Source: Pseudomonadota bacterium (GTDB taxonomy: Bacteria > Pseudomonadota > Alphaproteobacteria > Rhizobiales > Xanthobacteraceae). Taken from it: a stretch of DNA of 64,000 bases. Positions within the stretch are counted from its first letter, which is position 1. Each line of letters opens with the position of its first letter. Location: NCBI GenBank assembly GCA_023451825.1, contig JAEXYA010000039.1:62001-126000 (forward strand), in the 5' to 3' direction. The notes under the pieces were generated by a model. The model was not told the DNA's origin, searched no databases, and was given only the letters and a program-made list of their open reading frames with translations. Made by a program: the position numbers and the translations under genes. This document shows positions 36,864-45,802 of this stretch, piece after piece.

Positions 36864-37400
36864 CTATTGCAGCGGCGCTTCATAATGGGTGTCGATCTTG
36901 ACCACGCCGGCGAGGGCGGCAAGGCGCTTTGCGAGTTCGGCGAGGCCCTGCAGCACCAGCAGGCCGAAGCCAACGGGCAGCACCAGTTTCACCGGCCACA
37001 GGATCAGGCCGCCCGCATTGCTCGACACCTCTTGTGAATTCCAAGAATTCAGGAAGAACGGGGTCGTCATATAGGTGAGATAGATCATCGCCGGCAGCAG
37101 GAAGACGGTGAGGCCGATGATGTCGATCCACAGGCGCGCGCGGTCGGAGACGGCGGAATAGAGCAGGTCGACGCGCACATGCTCGTTGAGGCGCAACGTC
37201 TGCGAAGCACCGAAGAACACGATGCCGGCGAACATGTACCACTGGATCTCGAGCCAGCCATTGGAGGAATAGCTGAACAGGTAGCGGACCGTGGCATTGC
37301 CGGCGCTGACGAGGCAGGCGAGCAGCACGAGCCACTTGGCGACGAAGCCGAAGACATCGCTCAGCCGATCGATGGCATTCGTGAATTTGAGTACGTCCAC
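36864..37400 (-). CDS. TRAP transporter small permease (DctQ family)
   Basis: 178 aa with four predicted membrane helices, starting VAKWLVLLACLVSAGNATVRYLF. The DctQ hallmark WLEIQWYMFAGIVFFGASQTLRLNEHVRVDLLY is intact. It is co-transcribed ahead of dctM. A perfect 8-1-8 palindrome lies ~40 bp upstream of its start and may be an operator. Confidence 0.92.
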   Translation of the reverse strand: MDVLKFTNAIDRLSDVFGFVAKWLVLLACLVSAGNATVRYLFSYSSNGWLEIQWYMFAGIVFFGASQTLRLNEHVRVDLLYSAVSDRARLWIDIIGLTVFLLPAMIYLTYMTTPFFLNSWNSQEVSSNAGGLILWPVKLVLPVGFGLLVLQGLAELAKRLAALAGVVKIDTHYEAPLQ

Positions 37401-37440
37401 GGTTTCCCCCGAAACTCGCCCGTCCGTCCGCAGATCACGT

Positions 37441-37457
37441 CTTTCTCACTGAGAAAG
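37441..37457. promoter_or_regulatory. Perfect palindrome in the dctQM promoter
   Basis: CTTTCTCA-C-TGAGAAAG, 8-bp arms around one base, 41 bp before the dctQ start, next to a second small inverted repeat GCGGA-N6-TCCGC (37458-37473). Candidate regulator site or leader hairpin. Confidence 0.5.
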
Positions 37458-37589
37458 CGGAGCTTTTTCCGCTGGGCGACCAAAATTTTGGGCACCATTT
37501 CAGCGCGTCATGCAATCGTCAATCGGAAATTGACGGTTTGCCGCAGGCCATTGGTCGGGGGTCTGAGGGAGGGTAAGGCGGTGCGCCGA

Positions 37590-38621
37590 TCAACCGCCGG
37601 TTACGCTCATATGGCGGCTGACGCTCGGCCGGTTGTGGCGGCGATCGATGATGAAATCGTGGCCTTTCGGCTTCAAGCCGATGGCACGGTCGATGGTCGC
37701 ATTGAGCAATTCGTTGTCCGCGGAGGCACGCAGCGGCTTGCGCAGGTCGGAGGCATCCTCGTGGCCCAGGCAAGTATGGATGGTGCCGGTGCAGGTGATG
37801 CGAACGCGGTTGCAGCTCTCGCAGAAATTATGCGTCATCGGGGTGATGAAGCCGAGCTTGCCGCCGGTTTCGGCGACACGGACATAGCGGGCGGGGCCGC
37901 CGGTATCGTCGGGCAGATCGGTGAGCGTGTAGTTGTTCGCAAGGCGCGACCGCAGCAGCGATAGCGGCAGATACTGGTCGATACGGCCTTCGCCGATATC
38001 GCCCATCGGCATCACCTCGATCAATGTCAGCGCCATGTCGCGGCCATGCGCCCATTCCATCAAAGCGGGGATTTCATCCTCGTTGAGATTCTTCAGCGCG
38101 ACAGCATTGATCTTGACGGCGAGGCCGGCAGCCTGCGCGGCGTCGATGCCCGCCATCACCTTGGAGAGATCGCCCCAGCGCGTGATGGTTTTGAATTTGG
38201 CGGCGTCGAGCGTGTCGAGCGAGACATTGATGCGCTTCACACCGCAATCGGCGAGCTCGTCGGCATATTTTGCGAGCAGCGAGCCATTGGTCGTGAGCGT
38301 CAGCTCTTTCAGCGCACCGCTCTTGAGGTGCCGCGACAGCGAGCGCACAAGGCCCATCACGTTACGACGCACCAATGGCTCGCCGCCGGTGAGGCGCAGC
38401 TTCGTCACGCCCTTGGCGATGAATGCTGAGCACAGGCGATCGAGTTCTTCCAGCGTCAGCAAATCGGCCTTCGGTAGAAAGGTCATGTCTTCCGACATGC
38501 AATAGAAACAGCGCAGGTCGCAGCGATCCGTCACCGAGACGCGCAGATAATTGATCCGCCGGCCGAATGGATCGGTCATGGCTGATGAGGTCTGTGCGGG
38601 AATGAGATCGGTGACCGACAT
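37590..38621 (-). CDS. moaA: GTP 3',8-cyclase, molybdenum cofactor synthesis
   Basis: 343 aa radical-SAM enzyme, first step of molybdopterin synthesis. The N-terminal SAM cluster is CDLRCFYC; the second cluster uses CESCNRVRITCTGTIHTC near residue 280. GGEPLVRR, the R-rich GTP site and the C-terminal Gly-Gly (MSVTGG) needed for activity are present. It is a single gene here, without moaC or moaD neighbours. Its product is needed by both molybdenum hydroxylase systems in this window. Confidence 0.95.
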   Translation of the reverse strand: MSVTDLIPAQTSSAMTDPFGRRINYLRVSVTDRCDLRCFYCMSEDMTFLPKADLLTLEELDRLCSAFIAKGVTKLRLTGGEPLVRRNVMGLVRSLSRHLKSGALKELTLTTNGSLLAKYADELADCGVKRINVSLDTLDAAKFKTITRWGDLSKVMAGIDAAQAAGLAVKINAVALKNLNEDEIPALMEWAHGRDMALTLIEVMPMGDIGEGRIDQYLPLSLLRSRLANNYTLTDLPDDTGGPARYVRVAETGGKLGFITPMTHNFCESCNRVRITCTGTIHTCLGHEDASDLRKPLRASADNELLNATIDRAIGLKPKGHDFIIDRRHNRPSVSRHMSVTGG

Positions 38622-38771
38622 TCAAACGCCTTGCTGCATGCAACGGGCGGCGAGTACGCCGCTCGTCATAATGTAATCATGCAAAGCGCTGGGCACAATT
38701 GCGATACAGCAATCGTTCGTCGGATGCGGCGGAGCCGGCAAATCATGGACAGCACTATTCGAAGTGCCTAT

Positions 38772-38798
38772 CGGCGGATTGCGTTTTGCGATCCGCCG
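38772..38798 (-). terminator. Hairpin after the lipoprotein gene
   Basis: CGGCGGATTGCG, TTTT, GCGATCCGCCG: a 9-11 bp stem 12 bp past the lipoprotein stop at 38811. No U-run follows on the minus strand, so it may only be a structural or attenuator hairpin. Confidence 0.45.
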
Positions 38799-38810
38799 AC
38801 ATCCGAATGT

Positions 38811-39257
38811 TTAGCGCGGATTGGGGAATGGCGAGCCGGCGGCCGGCGCTGCCTCTTCCGTTGCCGGAGCAGGTGCGGCAGCGCGCTTCTTGGCGGCCTT
38901 GCGGGCTTTGCGGGCCGGCGTGGCCGGGGCCAATTCGACGGCGACCGGGCTCGGCTCGACAACCGTGCGAGCAGCCTGGGTGAAGTCGCCGGGCACGCGC
39001 GTCACGGTCACCGGAACCGTGGTCGGCTGGAACTTCGGCAGGGTGAAGGTCGCCTCGAAATTGCCTTCGGTGACGATCGGCAGCGAGCAAGGCGTCGTGC
39101 AAGCGGGGCCTACCGACGTCTTCACCTCGGCGCCGGGGGGCGTCGATTCGAACTGGACGGTAACCGGCTCCGGTGCCGACTTGAAGGCATCCGTTGAGAA
39201 GGAGGAGCAGCCAGCAAGGCTCAGGCCCGCTGCCGTCAATAGGAATACTCGACGCAT
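38811..39257 (-). CDS. Small lipoprotein with PEGA-like beta domain and Ala/Lys-rich tail
   Basis: 148 aa. The signal and lipobox are MRRVFLLTAAGLSLAGCSSF, with lipidation at Cys17. Residues ~30-90 (VTVQFESTPPGAEVKTSVGPACTTPC) look like a PEGA-type domain that binds other envelope parts. The tail (~100-148) is rich in Ala, Lys and Pro (ARKARKAAKKRAAAPAPA) and could touch peptidoglycan or polyanions. The ATG at 39257 is preferred because the signal peptide starts there; the longer frame to 39344 has no such feature. Function unknown. Confidence 0.8.
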   Translation of the reverse strand: MRRVFLLTAAGLSLAGCSSFSTDAFKSAPEPVTVQFESTPPGAEVKTSVGPACTTPCSLPIVTEGNFEATFTLPKFQPTTVPVTVTRVPGDFTQAARTVVEPSPVAVELAPATPARKARKAAKKRAAAPAPATEEAAPAAGSPFPNPR

Positions 39258-39456
39258 AGTTGAATCCGTTACTTTCGCGGCTAGCCGCAGTCCCCATGCC
39301 GGACAATAGGAGCGTGGGTCCAATGACGCAACCTGCCGGCGCATGATAGTTAATAGATGGTTAATTCGATCGTGCGAAAGGCCAAAAAGTTCCGACAGCT
39401 GATGCGGTTAGAAGGCGATCGGAACGAGAAATCGTCAGAAGGCGGATGCGATCGCG

Positions 39457-40371
39457 TCAGTCGGCAGCGGAGAACATCTCCCGTCCGCTGAGTGAACTCG
39501 CCAAGTGATCGGCGAAGGCTGCGCTGATCGGTGGCAGTGTGCGACCGCTTTTCTTGATGACGGTGACTGCCCGCGAAAAGCCGGGAGCGTCGATGGCGCG
39601 CGACCGCAGATCCGGTTCTGCACTGATTTCCCGCGCAGAGCCGGGTAGCACCGTGAGGCCCAGGCCGGCCCGAACCATCGCAATGGCGGTCATCATATAG
39701 GTCGCCTCGCAGGTTGCCTGTGGCGTGTACCCCGCGGCAAGGAACGCGGCATCCACCACGGTACGCACACTGGTTGTGGACGCTAGCAGAATCAGCGGGT
39801 GGTTGGCGAGATCCGCAACGCCGATGCTGCGCAATTTTCCGATCGGATGATCCTTCGGAAACACCACATGCATGCGGTCGCGCACCTCGAACAGGATATC
39901 GACATCGCGGCTGCTGAAACTGCCGCCCATGATGGCAAGATCCACTTCCTCGGTCAGCACGAAGTCAATGACGCTGCTGGCGATGGCATCCTTGAGCACG
40001 AAGGACGCGCCGGGCTGCAATGCGCGGAATGATTTGATGGCCTCGGGCAAGGCGCCGGCAGCGACCGACGGCAGCGACGCGACGCGGACGATGCCGCGCC
40101 GCTTGGCAGCGATGTCGTGGGTGTCGCTCACCAGCGTATCGAGATCGTTGATCATGCGCTGGAACACCGGCAGCAATTCACGGCCCATGCGCGTCAGCTC
40201 GACCGAGCGCGTGTTGCGGTCGAACAGCCGCACGGCGAGGGATTCTTCCAGACGCCGGATCTGAACGGTCAGCGTGGGCTGCGCCAGATGCAGCATTTCC
40301 GCCGCGCGCGTAAAACTGCCGGATTGGGCGACGGCAAGGAAGGTTCGAAGCTGCCGGAGACTGACATCCAT
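39457..40371 (-). CDS. LysR-family transcriptional regulator
   Basis: 304 aa. The N-terminal HTH is MDVSLRQLRTFLAVAQSGSFTRAAEMLHLAQPTLTVQIRRLEESL, followed by the two-lobed effector domain (from ~90) with GLGLTVLPGSAREI near the C-terminus. It is divergent from the binding-protein gene at 40462 with a 90-bp gap that holds a CAATT-N5-AATTG palindrome. It probably regulates that gene and itself. Confidence 0.92.
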   Translation of the reverse strand: MDVSLRQLRTFLAVAQSGSFTRAAEMLHLAQPTLTVQIRRLEESLAVRLFDRNTRSVELTRMGRELLPVFQRMINDLDTLVSDTHDIAAKRRGIVRVASLPSVAAGALPEAIKSFRALQPGASFVLKDAIASSVIDFVLTEEVDLAIMGGSFSSRDVDILFEVRDRMHVVFPKDHPIGKLRSIGVADLANHPLILLASTTSVRTVVDAAFLAAGYTPQATCEATYMMTAIAMVRAGLGLTVLPGSAREISAEPDLRSRAIDAPGFSRAVTVIKKSGRTLPPISAAFADHLASSLSGREMFSAAD

Positions 40372-40394
40372 AGATGTTTTCTATTGCTGGAATA

Positions 40395-40409
40395 CAATTA
40401 ATTCAATTG
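40395..40409. promoter_or_regulatory. Candidate LysR-type operator
   Basis: CAATT-AATTC-AATTG, 5-5-5 inverted repeat between the divergent lysR and binding-protein genes. It fits the dyad, AT-rich form (T-N11-A) of LysR sites. Confidence 0.6.
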
Positions 40410-40461
40410 CTCAATCCGTTGCGTTTGGCACCATCCGGCTCAACGGGAATGGGAGCAGTCG

Positions 40462-42054
40462 ATGAACAGACGTGAATTTGCCAAACTGGGCGTCGCCGCA
40501 GGTGCTTTGGGTCTCGGTGGTTTTCCGTTGGGATTGCAGCGCGCGGTCGGGCAGACCAGGGGCGGGCGGCTCAACGCGATCATCCAGCCGGAGCCGCCGA
40601 TGCTGGTCTCGGCCCTCAGTCAGTTGCAGGCGACGCTGACCGTGGCCGGAAAGCTCTATGAGAGCCTGCTGCGCTACGACTTCGACCTGAAGCCGATGCC
40701 GGGTCTGGCGAAGTCGTGGGAGGTGTCTGCCGACGGCCTGACCTATACGTTCAAGCTGCATCCGAACATCACCTTCCATGACGGCAAGCCGTTGACGGCT
40801 GACGACGTCATCTTCTCGCTGACTAAGATGCTGCCCGAAACCCATGCGCGGGCGCGCGGCGTGTTCTCGCGCATCGCCTCATCGGAGGCGCCCGATCCGC
40901 TCACGGTGGTGTTCAAGCTCAAGGCGCCATTCGCGCCGTTCCTCGGTGCGCTCGATTGCACGACGGCGCCGGTGCTGCCCAAGCATATCTATGACGGCAC
41001 CAATTATCGCGAGAACCCCGCCAATGCGCAGGCAATCGGCTGCGGTCCGTTCAAGCTGAAGGAATGGGTGCGTGGCTCGCATATCCATTTCGTCAAGCAT
41101 GAGGGCTATTACCGCGCCGGCGAGCCGCATATCGACGAGATCATCTATCGCGTCATTCCGGATGCCGCGTCGCGCGCGGTCGCGCTGGAGCAAGGCAATG
41201 TGCAGCTGACGCAGTGGAGCGACATCGAAATGTTCGATTTCCCGCGCATGTCCAAGCTGCCCACCGTCGATGTCACCACCAAGGGCTACGAGATGTTCGC
41301 GCCGCATCTGTGGCTGGAGTTGAACAACCGCGTCGCGCCGATGAACGACAAGCGTTTCCGCCAGGCGGTGATGTATGCGATCGACCGCAAGGCACTGCAG
41401 CAGCGGCTCTATTTCGGGCTCGGCAAGATCGCGACCGGGCCGGTGTCGTCGAAGACGCGCTTCTATGAGAAAGACGTCAAGCAATACGAATATTCGCAGG
41501 ACAAGGCGAAAGCGCTGCTCGATGAGATGGGCCTGAAGCCGGGGCCGGACGGCAAGCGGATCAGCATCCCATTCCTGGTCATTCCATCAGGGGATATCTA
41601 TCGGCGGATGGCTGAATTCCTCAAGCAGACGCTGCTGCGCGTCGGCATCGAGCTGCAATTCGAGACCACCGACACCGCCGGCTGGATCGATCGCGTCGCC
41701 AACTGGAATTTCGCGATGACGAACAATCTCGTCTATCAGCTCGGCGATCCCGCCATCGGCGTCTCGCGCAGCTACATCTCGTCGAACATCCGCAAGGGCA
41801 TCATGTTCTCCAATACGGCTGGCTACGCCAATCCGGAGGTCGATCGCCTGTTCGAGGAGGCTGCGGTCGCCGGCTCGGATGCGAAACGGCAGGAGCTCTA
41901 CAGCGCCGTGCAGAAAATCCTCGTGGAGGATGTGCCGATCGTCTGGCTGCTCGAACAGGATTTCCCGACCATCACCAACAAGAAGGTCAAGAATGTCACG
42001 ACCACCGGGATCGGCGTTCACGAGACATTTGGCGCGGTGACGATCGACACATAG
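40462..42054 (+). CDS. ABC transporter substrate-binding protein, family 5 (peptide/opine/nickel type), orphan
   Basis: 530 aa periplasmic receptor. Tat-type signal MNRREFAKLGVAAGALGLGG, then YESLLRYDFDLKPMPGLAKSWEVSADGLTYTFKLHPNITFHDGKPLTADDVIFS, the family 5 signature. ATG preceded by GGGAGCA. No permease or ATPase gene follows: the next features are a repeat and gph on the other strand. It must therefore borrow a permease encoded elsewhere. Controlled, by position, by the divergent LysR protein. Confidence 0.9.
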   Translation: MNRREFAKLGVAAGALGLGGFPLGLQRAVGQTRGGRLNAIIQPEPPMLVSALSQLQATLTVAGKLYESLLRYDFDLKPMPGLAKSWEVSADGLTYTFKLHPNITFHDGKPLTADDVIFSLTKMLPETHARARGVFSRIASSEAPDPLTVVFKLKAPFAPFLGALDCTTAPVLPKHIYDGTNYRENPANAQAIGCGPFKLKEWVRGSHIHFVKHEGYYRAGEPHIDEIIYRVIPDAASRAVALEQGNVQLTQWSDIEMFDFPRMSKLPTVDVTTKGYEMFAPHLWLELNNRVAPMNDKRFRQAVMYAIDRKALQQRLYFGLGKIATGPVSSKTRFYEKDVKQYEYSQDKAKALLDEMGLKPGPDGKRISIPFLVIPSGDIYRRMAEFLKQTLLRVGIELQFETTDTAGWIDRVANWNFAMTNNLVYQLGDPAIGVSRSYISSNIRKGIMFSNTAGYANPEVDRLFEEAAVAGSDAKRQELYSAVQKILVEDVPIVWLLEQDFPTITNKKVKNVTTTGIGVHETFGAVTIDT

Positions 42055-42058
42055 TGCT

Positions 42059-42150
42059 CGTCATGGCGAGGAGCCCTTGCGACGAAGCAATCCAGCGCTG
42101 TTTCCAGAAAATCTGGATTGCTTCGCGATTCGTCAGGGCTCGCCCTGACG
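42059..42150. repeat. Palindromic intergenic repeat, family 3 (copy a)
   Basis: Left arm CGTCATGGCGAGGAGCC with GACGAAGCAATCCAG; right arm CTGGATTGCTTCGCGATTCG then a diverged end CGCCCTGACG. Lies between the convergent family 5 binding-protein and gph genes. Copies at 44285 and 51508. Confidence 0.85.
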
Positions 42151-42157
42151 GCTGAAA

Positions 42158-42841
42158 CTAATGAGCCCGGACCAGAAGCAGTCGCTCAACCGTTGCGGGC
42201 AGATCGCGGAAGTGATCGATGACCACGTCCGGCTTCAGTTCGGCGATCGGGGTGTCCGTATAGCCGAAGGTCACGCCGATCACCGGCACATTGGCGCGGC
42301 GGGCTACGCCGACATCCGGGCCGGCATCGCCGACCATGACCACGGCCGACATCTCGCCGCCGGCCTTGGCGACCGTCTGCTGCAGAATCACCGGATCCGG
42401 CTTGGAGATGCCAAACGTGTCCGCGCCGCAGATGGCGGCGAATCGGGCGGTCAGGCCGAGCTTTTCCAGCAGCAGCTTGGACAGCCCTTCCAGCTTGTTG
42501 GTGCAGACCGCGAAGCGGTACCCCTTTGCTTCCAGCGCATCCAGTGCCTCGATCAGCCCCGCGAAGGGGCGCGACTCGTCAGCGATATGGTCGGCATAGA
42601 AGGCGATGAAATCGTCGGTCAGCTTGGTGACCTCCGCCGGCGTCATTTCCCGGCCCTCGACTTCCAGTCCGCGCTCGATCAGCTTTCGCGCGCCCTGGCC
42701 GATCATTTTCCGCGCGGATTCCAGCGGAACCGGCGCAAGGCCTTCCTGGGCCAGCACGTGGTTGAGGGCGCTGATCAGGTCAGGGGCGGTATCGACGAGG
42801 GTGCCGTCGAGGTCGAAAACGACGAGGGGGGCTTTGGTCAT
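42158..42841 (-). CDS. gph: Phosphoglycolate phosphatase (HAD family)
   Basis: 227 aa HAD hydrolase that removes phosphate from 2-phosphoglycolate. Motif I VVFDLDGTLVDTAPDL, motif II VCTNKLEGLSK, motif III KPDPVILQQT and motif IV VMVGDAGPDVGVARRANVP are all intact. The start MTKAPLVVFDLDG at 42841 follows GGTGGGATCG-like context reading backwards; longer frames to 42952 have no homology. Divergent from rpiA, an arrangement seen in related alphaproteobacteria. Confidence 0.92.
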   Translation of the reverse strand: MTKAPLVVFDLDGTLVDTAPDLISALNHVLAQEGLAPVPLESARKMIGQGARKLIERGLEVEGREMTPAEVTKLTDDFIAFYADHIADESRPFAGLIEALDALEAKGYRFAVCTNKLEGLSKLLLEKLGLTARFAAICGADTFGISKPDPVILQQTVAKAGGEMSAVVMVGDAGPDVGVARRANVPVIGVTFGYTDTPIAELKPDVVIDHFRDLPATVERLLLVRAH

Positions 42842-43016
42842 GGTGGGATCGCTACCGGGCCGGGGGCGATCCTGCAAGAGGCTCGGTGGCCCCCGGATGC
42901 AGGTCTGCATTCCCTGGGAATGCACGCCTTGCACCCTGTTCCTGCCCTCCAAACGTCGCTAGATATGCCGCGCCTCCCGCTTTGGCGGGCCGACGCCAAC
43001 AGGGACTACCGCTGCG

Positions 43017-43715
43017 ATGAATATGGACGAGCTGAAACGACAGGCTGCCGCCAAGGCGCTGGAATCCGTGCAGGACGGCATGAAGCTTGGTCTCGGCACC
43101 GGCTCGACCGCCAAGCATTTTGTCGATCTGCTCGGCGAGCGCGTGAAAGGCGGCCTCAAGGTCATTGGCGTGCCGACCTCGGAGGCCACCCGGATCCAGG
43201 CCGAGGCCTGCGGCGTGCCGCTGACCACGCTTGACGCCATCGATCATCTCGATCTCACCGTGGACGGCGCCGACGAGGCCGATCCCGATCTCAATCTCAT
43301 CAAGGGGGGCGGCGGCGCGCTGCTGCGCGAAAAGATCGTGGCGGCCGCGTCCGACCGCATGATCGTGATCGCCGACGACAGCAAGTGGGTGCCCAAGCTC
43401 GGCCGCTTCCCGCTGCCCATCGAAGTCATCCCGTTCGGGCTCGGCGCCACCCGCCGCGCCGTTGAGCGCGTGTTCGCGCAATGCGGCCTGACGGGCGAGA
43501 TGGCGGTTCGCCAGGCTGCGGACGGCCATGCTTTCGTCACCGATGGCAGCCACTGGATCCTGGATGCCAAGCTTGGAACCATCACCGACGCGCCGCGCCT
43601 TGCGGGTTTGCTCGCCGGCATTCCGGGCGTTGTCGAACATGGACTGTTTATCGGTCTGGCGCGCACCATCGTGCTCGCCGGCTCGGATGGAATTCGCGTC
43701 GTTGAGCGGCCCTAA
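43017..43715 (+). CDS. rpiA: Ribose-5-phosphate isomerase A
   Basis: 232 aa, interconverts ribose-5-phosphate and ribulose-5-phosphate. The family motifs GLGTGSTAKHFVDLLGERV, DGADEADPDLNLIKGGGGALLREKIV and the catalytic region VIADDSKWVPKLG.FPLPIEV are present. Start ATG at 43017; an ATG two codons later is also possible. Followed after 24 bp by the DUF2059 gene and then gor. Confidence 0.95.
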   Translation: MNMDELKRQAAAKALESVQDGMKLGLGTGSTAKHFVDLLGERVKGGLKVIGVPTSEATRIQAEACGVPLTTLDAIDHLDLTVDGADEADPDLNLIKGGGGALLREKIVAAASDRMIVIADDSKWVPKLGRFPLPIEVIPFGLGATRRAVERVFAQCGLTGEMAVRQAADGHAFVTDGSHWILDAKLGTITDAPRLAGLLAGIPGVVEHGLFIGLARTIVLAGSDGIRVVERP

Positions 43716-43739
43716 GGCTGCGATCTCAAGGAGACTGCC

Positions 43740-44276
43740 ATGAAGATCCTCTCGAAACTGCTGCTGTCCGCCAGCCTGGTGCTCGGCGCCGCAGCCGTCA
43801 CGCTGCCGGCCTCCGCCCAGCAGGGCGCGCCCGCCGGCGAGCGTCCGATCAAGCCGGCATCGCCGGCCGCCATCGGCTATGCCAAGGAAATCCTGCAGCT
43901 GAAGAATGCGCAGGCGATGTATCAGAACGCCATTCCGAACATGGTCCAGCGCGTCAAGGATTCGCTGCTGCAGAGCAACCTGAACTATCAGAAGGATCTC
44001 AATGAGGTCGCTGTGGTCGTGGCGCAGGCCAATGCCGGCCGCGACAAGGAGATCGGCGAGCAGATGGCCCGCATCTATGCGAGCGACTTCACCGAAGCCG
44101 AGCTGAAGGATCTCGCAGCTTTCTACAAGTCGCCGCTCGGCCAGAAGTTGTTGCAGATGGAGCCGCAGTCGATTTCCGCCAGCGTGAACTATATGCAGCA
44201 GTGGGCGCAGCAGTTCGCCGAGCAGGTGAACGGCCAGTTCCGCGCCGAAATGCGCAAGCGCGGCAAGGAAATCTGA
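43740..44276 (+). CDS. DUF2059 exported protein
   Basis: 178 aa. Signal peptide MKILSKLLLSASLVLGAAAVTLPASA, then a helical DUF2059 domain with the hallmark FTEAELKDLAAFYKSPLGQKLLQMEPQ. The SD AAGGAGA precedes the ATG. Function unknown; found between rpiA and gor in related genomes as well (from memory, not tested). Confidence 0.9.
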   Translation: MKILSKLLLSASLVLGAAAVTLPASAQQGAPAGERPIKPASPAAIGYAKEILQLKNAQAMYQNAIPNMVQRVKDSLLQSNLNYQKDLNEVAVVVAQANAGRDKEIGEQMARIYASDFTEAELKDLAAFYKSPLGQKLLQMEPQSISASVNYMQQWAQQFAEQVNGQFRAEMRKRGKEI

Positions 44277-44284
44277 CACCCCTC

Positions 44285-44368
44285 CGTCATTGCGAGGAGC
44301 GCAGCGACGAAGCAATCCAGTTCTTTTTCACCCAGTTTCTGGATTGCTTCGCTTCGCTCGCAATGACG
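44285..44368. repeat. Palindromic intergenic repeat, family 3 (copy b)
   Basis: CGTCATTGCGAGGAGCGCAG ... CTCGCAATGACG, with inner arms GAAGCAATCCAG and CTGGATTGCTTC. Lies in the DUF2059-gor gap, where a hairpin could reduce read-through into gor. Confidence 0.9.
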
Positions 44369-44399
44369 GCTGAAATCGTTGCGCGTCGCGGAGTAATTC

Positions 44400-45794
44400 A
44401 TGTCCAGCAAGTCTGACTTCGACGTCGATCTCTTTGTCATCGGCGGTGGTTCAGGCGGCGTCCGCGCCGCCCGGATCGCCGCCGGCTACGGCGCCAGCGT
44501 GATGGTCGCCGAGGAATATCGCTTCGGCGGCACCTGCGTGATCCGTGGCTGCGTGCCGAAGAAACTGATGGTCTATGCCTCGCATGTCTCGCGCGAGATC
44601 GACGATGCCCGCGGCTTCGGCTGGACCATCCCGACCGCAGATTTCGACTGGCCGACCTTCATCGCCGCGAAGGACGAGGAAATCGCGCGGCTTGAAGGCA
44701 TTTACACCACCAATGTGGAAAAGCCCGGCGCCAAGACGGTGAAGGCACGCGCGGTGTTCGAGGACCCGCATATGCTGAAGCTCAGCAATGGCGAGACCGT
44801 TCGCGCCAAGAACATCCTGATCGCCACCGGCGGCACGCCGAGCCACGGCCCGGACATTCCCGGCATCGAGCATGTGATCTCGTCCAACGAGGTCTTCCAT
44901 CTGCCGGAAATGCCGAAGCGCATCGTGATCCAGGGCGGTGGCTATATCGCGCTGGAATTCGCCTGCATCTTCGCCGGCCTCGGCTCGGCTGTCACCGTCG
45001 TCTATCGCGGCGACAACATTTTGCGTGGCTTCGATGAAGACGTCCGCGCCCATGTCCGCAAGGAGATGGAGAAGCAGGGCATCACCATCGTCACCGGCTG
45101 CACGGTGAAGGCGGTCGACAAGCATCGTCACGAACTGACGGCGCATCTGTCAGGCGGCGCCAGCATCGCGGCGGATCAGGTGCTGTTCGCCATCGGTCGT
45201 CATGCCAATACGAAAGGCCTCGGGCTCGAGAAGGCCGGCGTGAAGTTCAAGCACAGCGATGGCTCCATCATCGTCAATGAATTCTCGCAGACCAATGTCC
45301 CGCATATCTATGCGGTGGGCGATGTCACCAACCGCGTGAATCTCACGCCGGTCGCGATCCGCGAGGGCCATGCCTTTGCGGACACGGTGTTCGGCGGCAA
45401 GACAGTGAAGGTCGATCACAGCAACATTCCGACCGCCGTGTTTACCCAGCCGGAAGTCGGCACGGTCGGCATGACCGAACACGAAGCGCGCGCCAAGTTC
45501 AGTCACGTCGATATCTACAAGACCGATTTCCGCGGCATCAAATCCACCATCTCCGGCAGCGACAGCCGTGTGCTGATGAAGCTGATCGTCGATGGCTCCA
45601 CCGATGTGGTGGTCGGTTGCCACATCGTCGGGCCGGAAGCGGCGGAGCTGATCCAGATCCTCGGCATCTGCATCAAGCTGAAGGCGACCAAGGCGGACTT
45701 CGACGCCACGGTGGCTGTGCATCCAAGTGCGGCGGAAGAGCTGGTGACCATGCGCACGCCGACCGCGCGCTATCTGCGCGAGGCGGCGGAGTGA
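44400..45794 (+). CDS. gor: Glutathione-disulfide reductase
   Basis: 464 aa flavoenzyme that reduces oxidised glutathione with NADPH. FAD motif DLFVIGGGSGGVRAARIAA, redox-active disulfide GGTCVIRGCVPKKLM, NAD(P) motif IVIQGGGYIALEFACIF and the C-terminal His-Glu pair in VAVHPSAAEELVTM are intact. Protects against oxidants; located with rpiA, which helps supply NADPH-linked pentose phosphate flux. Ends at a family 4 repeat. Confidence 0.95.
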   Translation: MSSKSDFDVDLFVIGGGSGGVRAARIAAGYGASVMVAEEYRFGGTCVIRGCVPKKLMVYASHVSREIDDARGFGWTIPTADFDWPTFIAAKDEEIARLEGIYTTNVEKPGAKTVKARAVFEDPHMLKLSNGETVRAKNILIATGGTPSHGPDIPGIEHVISSNEVFHLPEMPKRIVIQGGGYIALEFACIFAGLGSAVTVVYRGDNILRGFDEDVRAHVRKEMEKQGITIVTGCTVKAVDKHRHELTAHLSGGASIAADQVLFAIGRHANTKGLGLEKAGVKFKHSDGSIIVNEFSQTNVPHIYAVGDVTNRVNLTPVAIREGHAFADTVFGGKTVKVDHSNIPTAVFTQPEVGTVGMTEHEARAKFSHVDIYKTDFRGIKSTISGSDSRVLMKLIVDGSTDVVVGCHIVGPEAAELIQILGICIKLKATKADFDATVAVHPSAAEELVTMRTPTARYLREAAE

Positions 45795-45802
45795 TACTCA
45801 GG

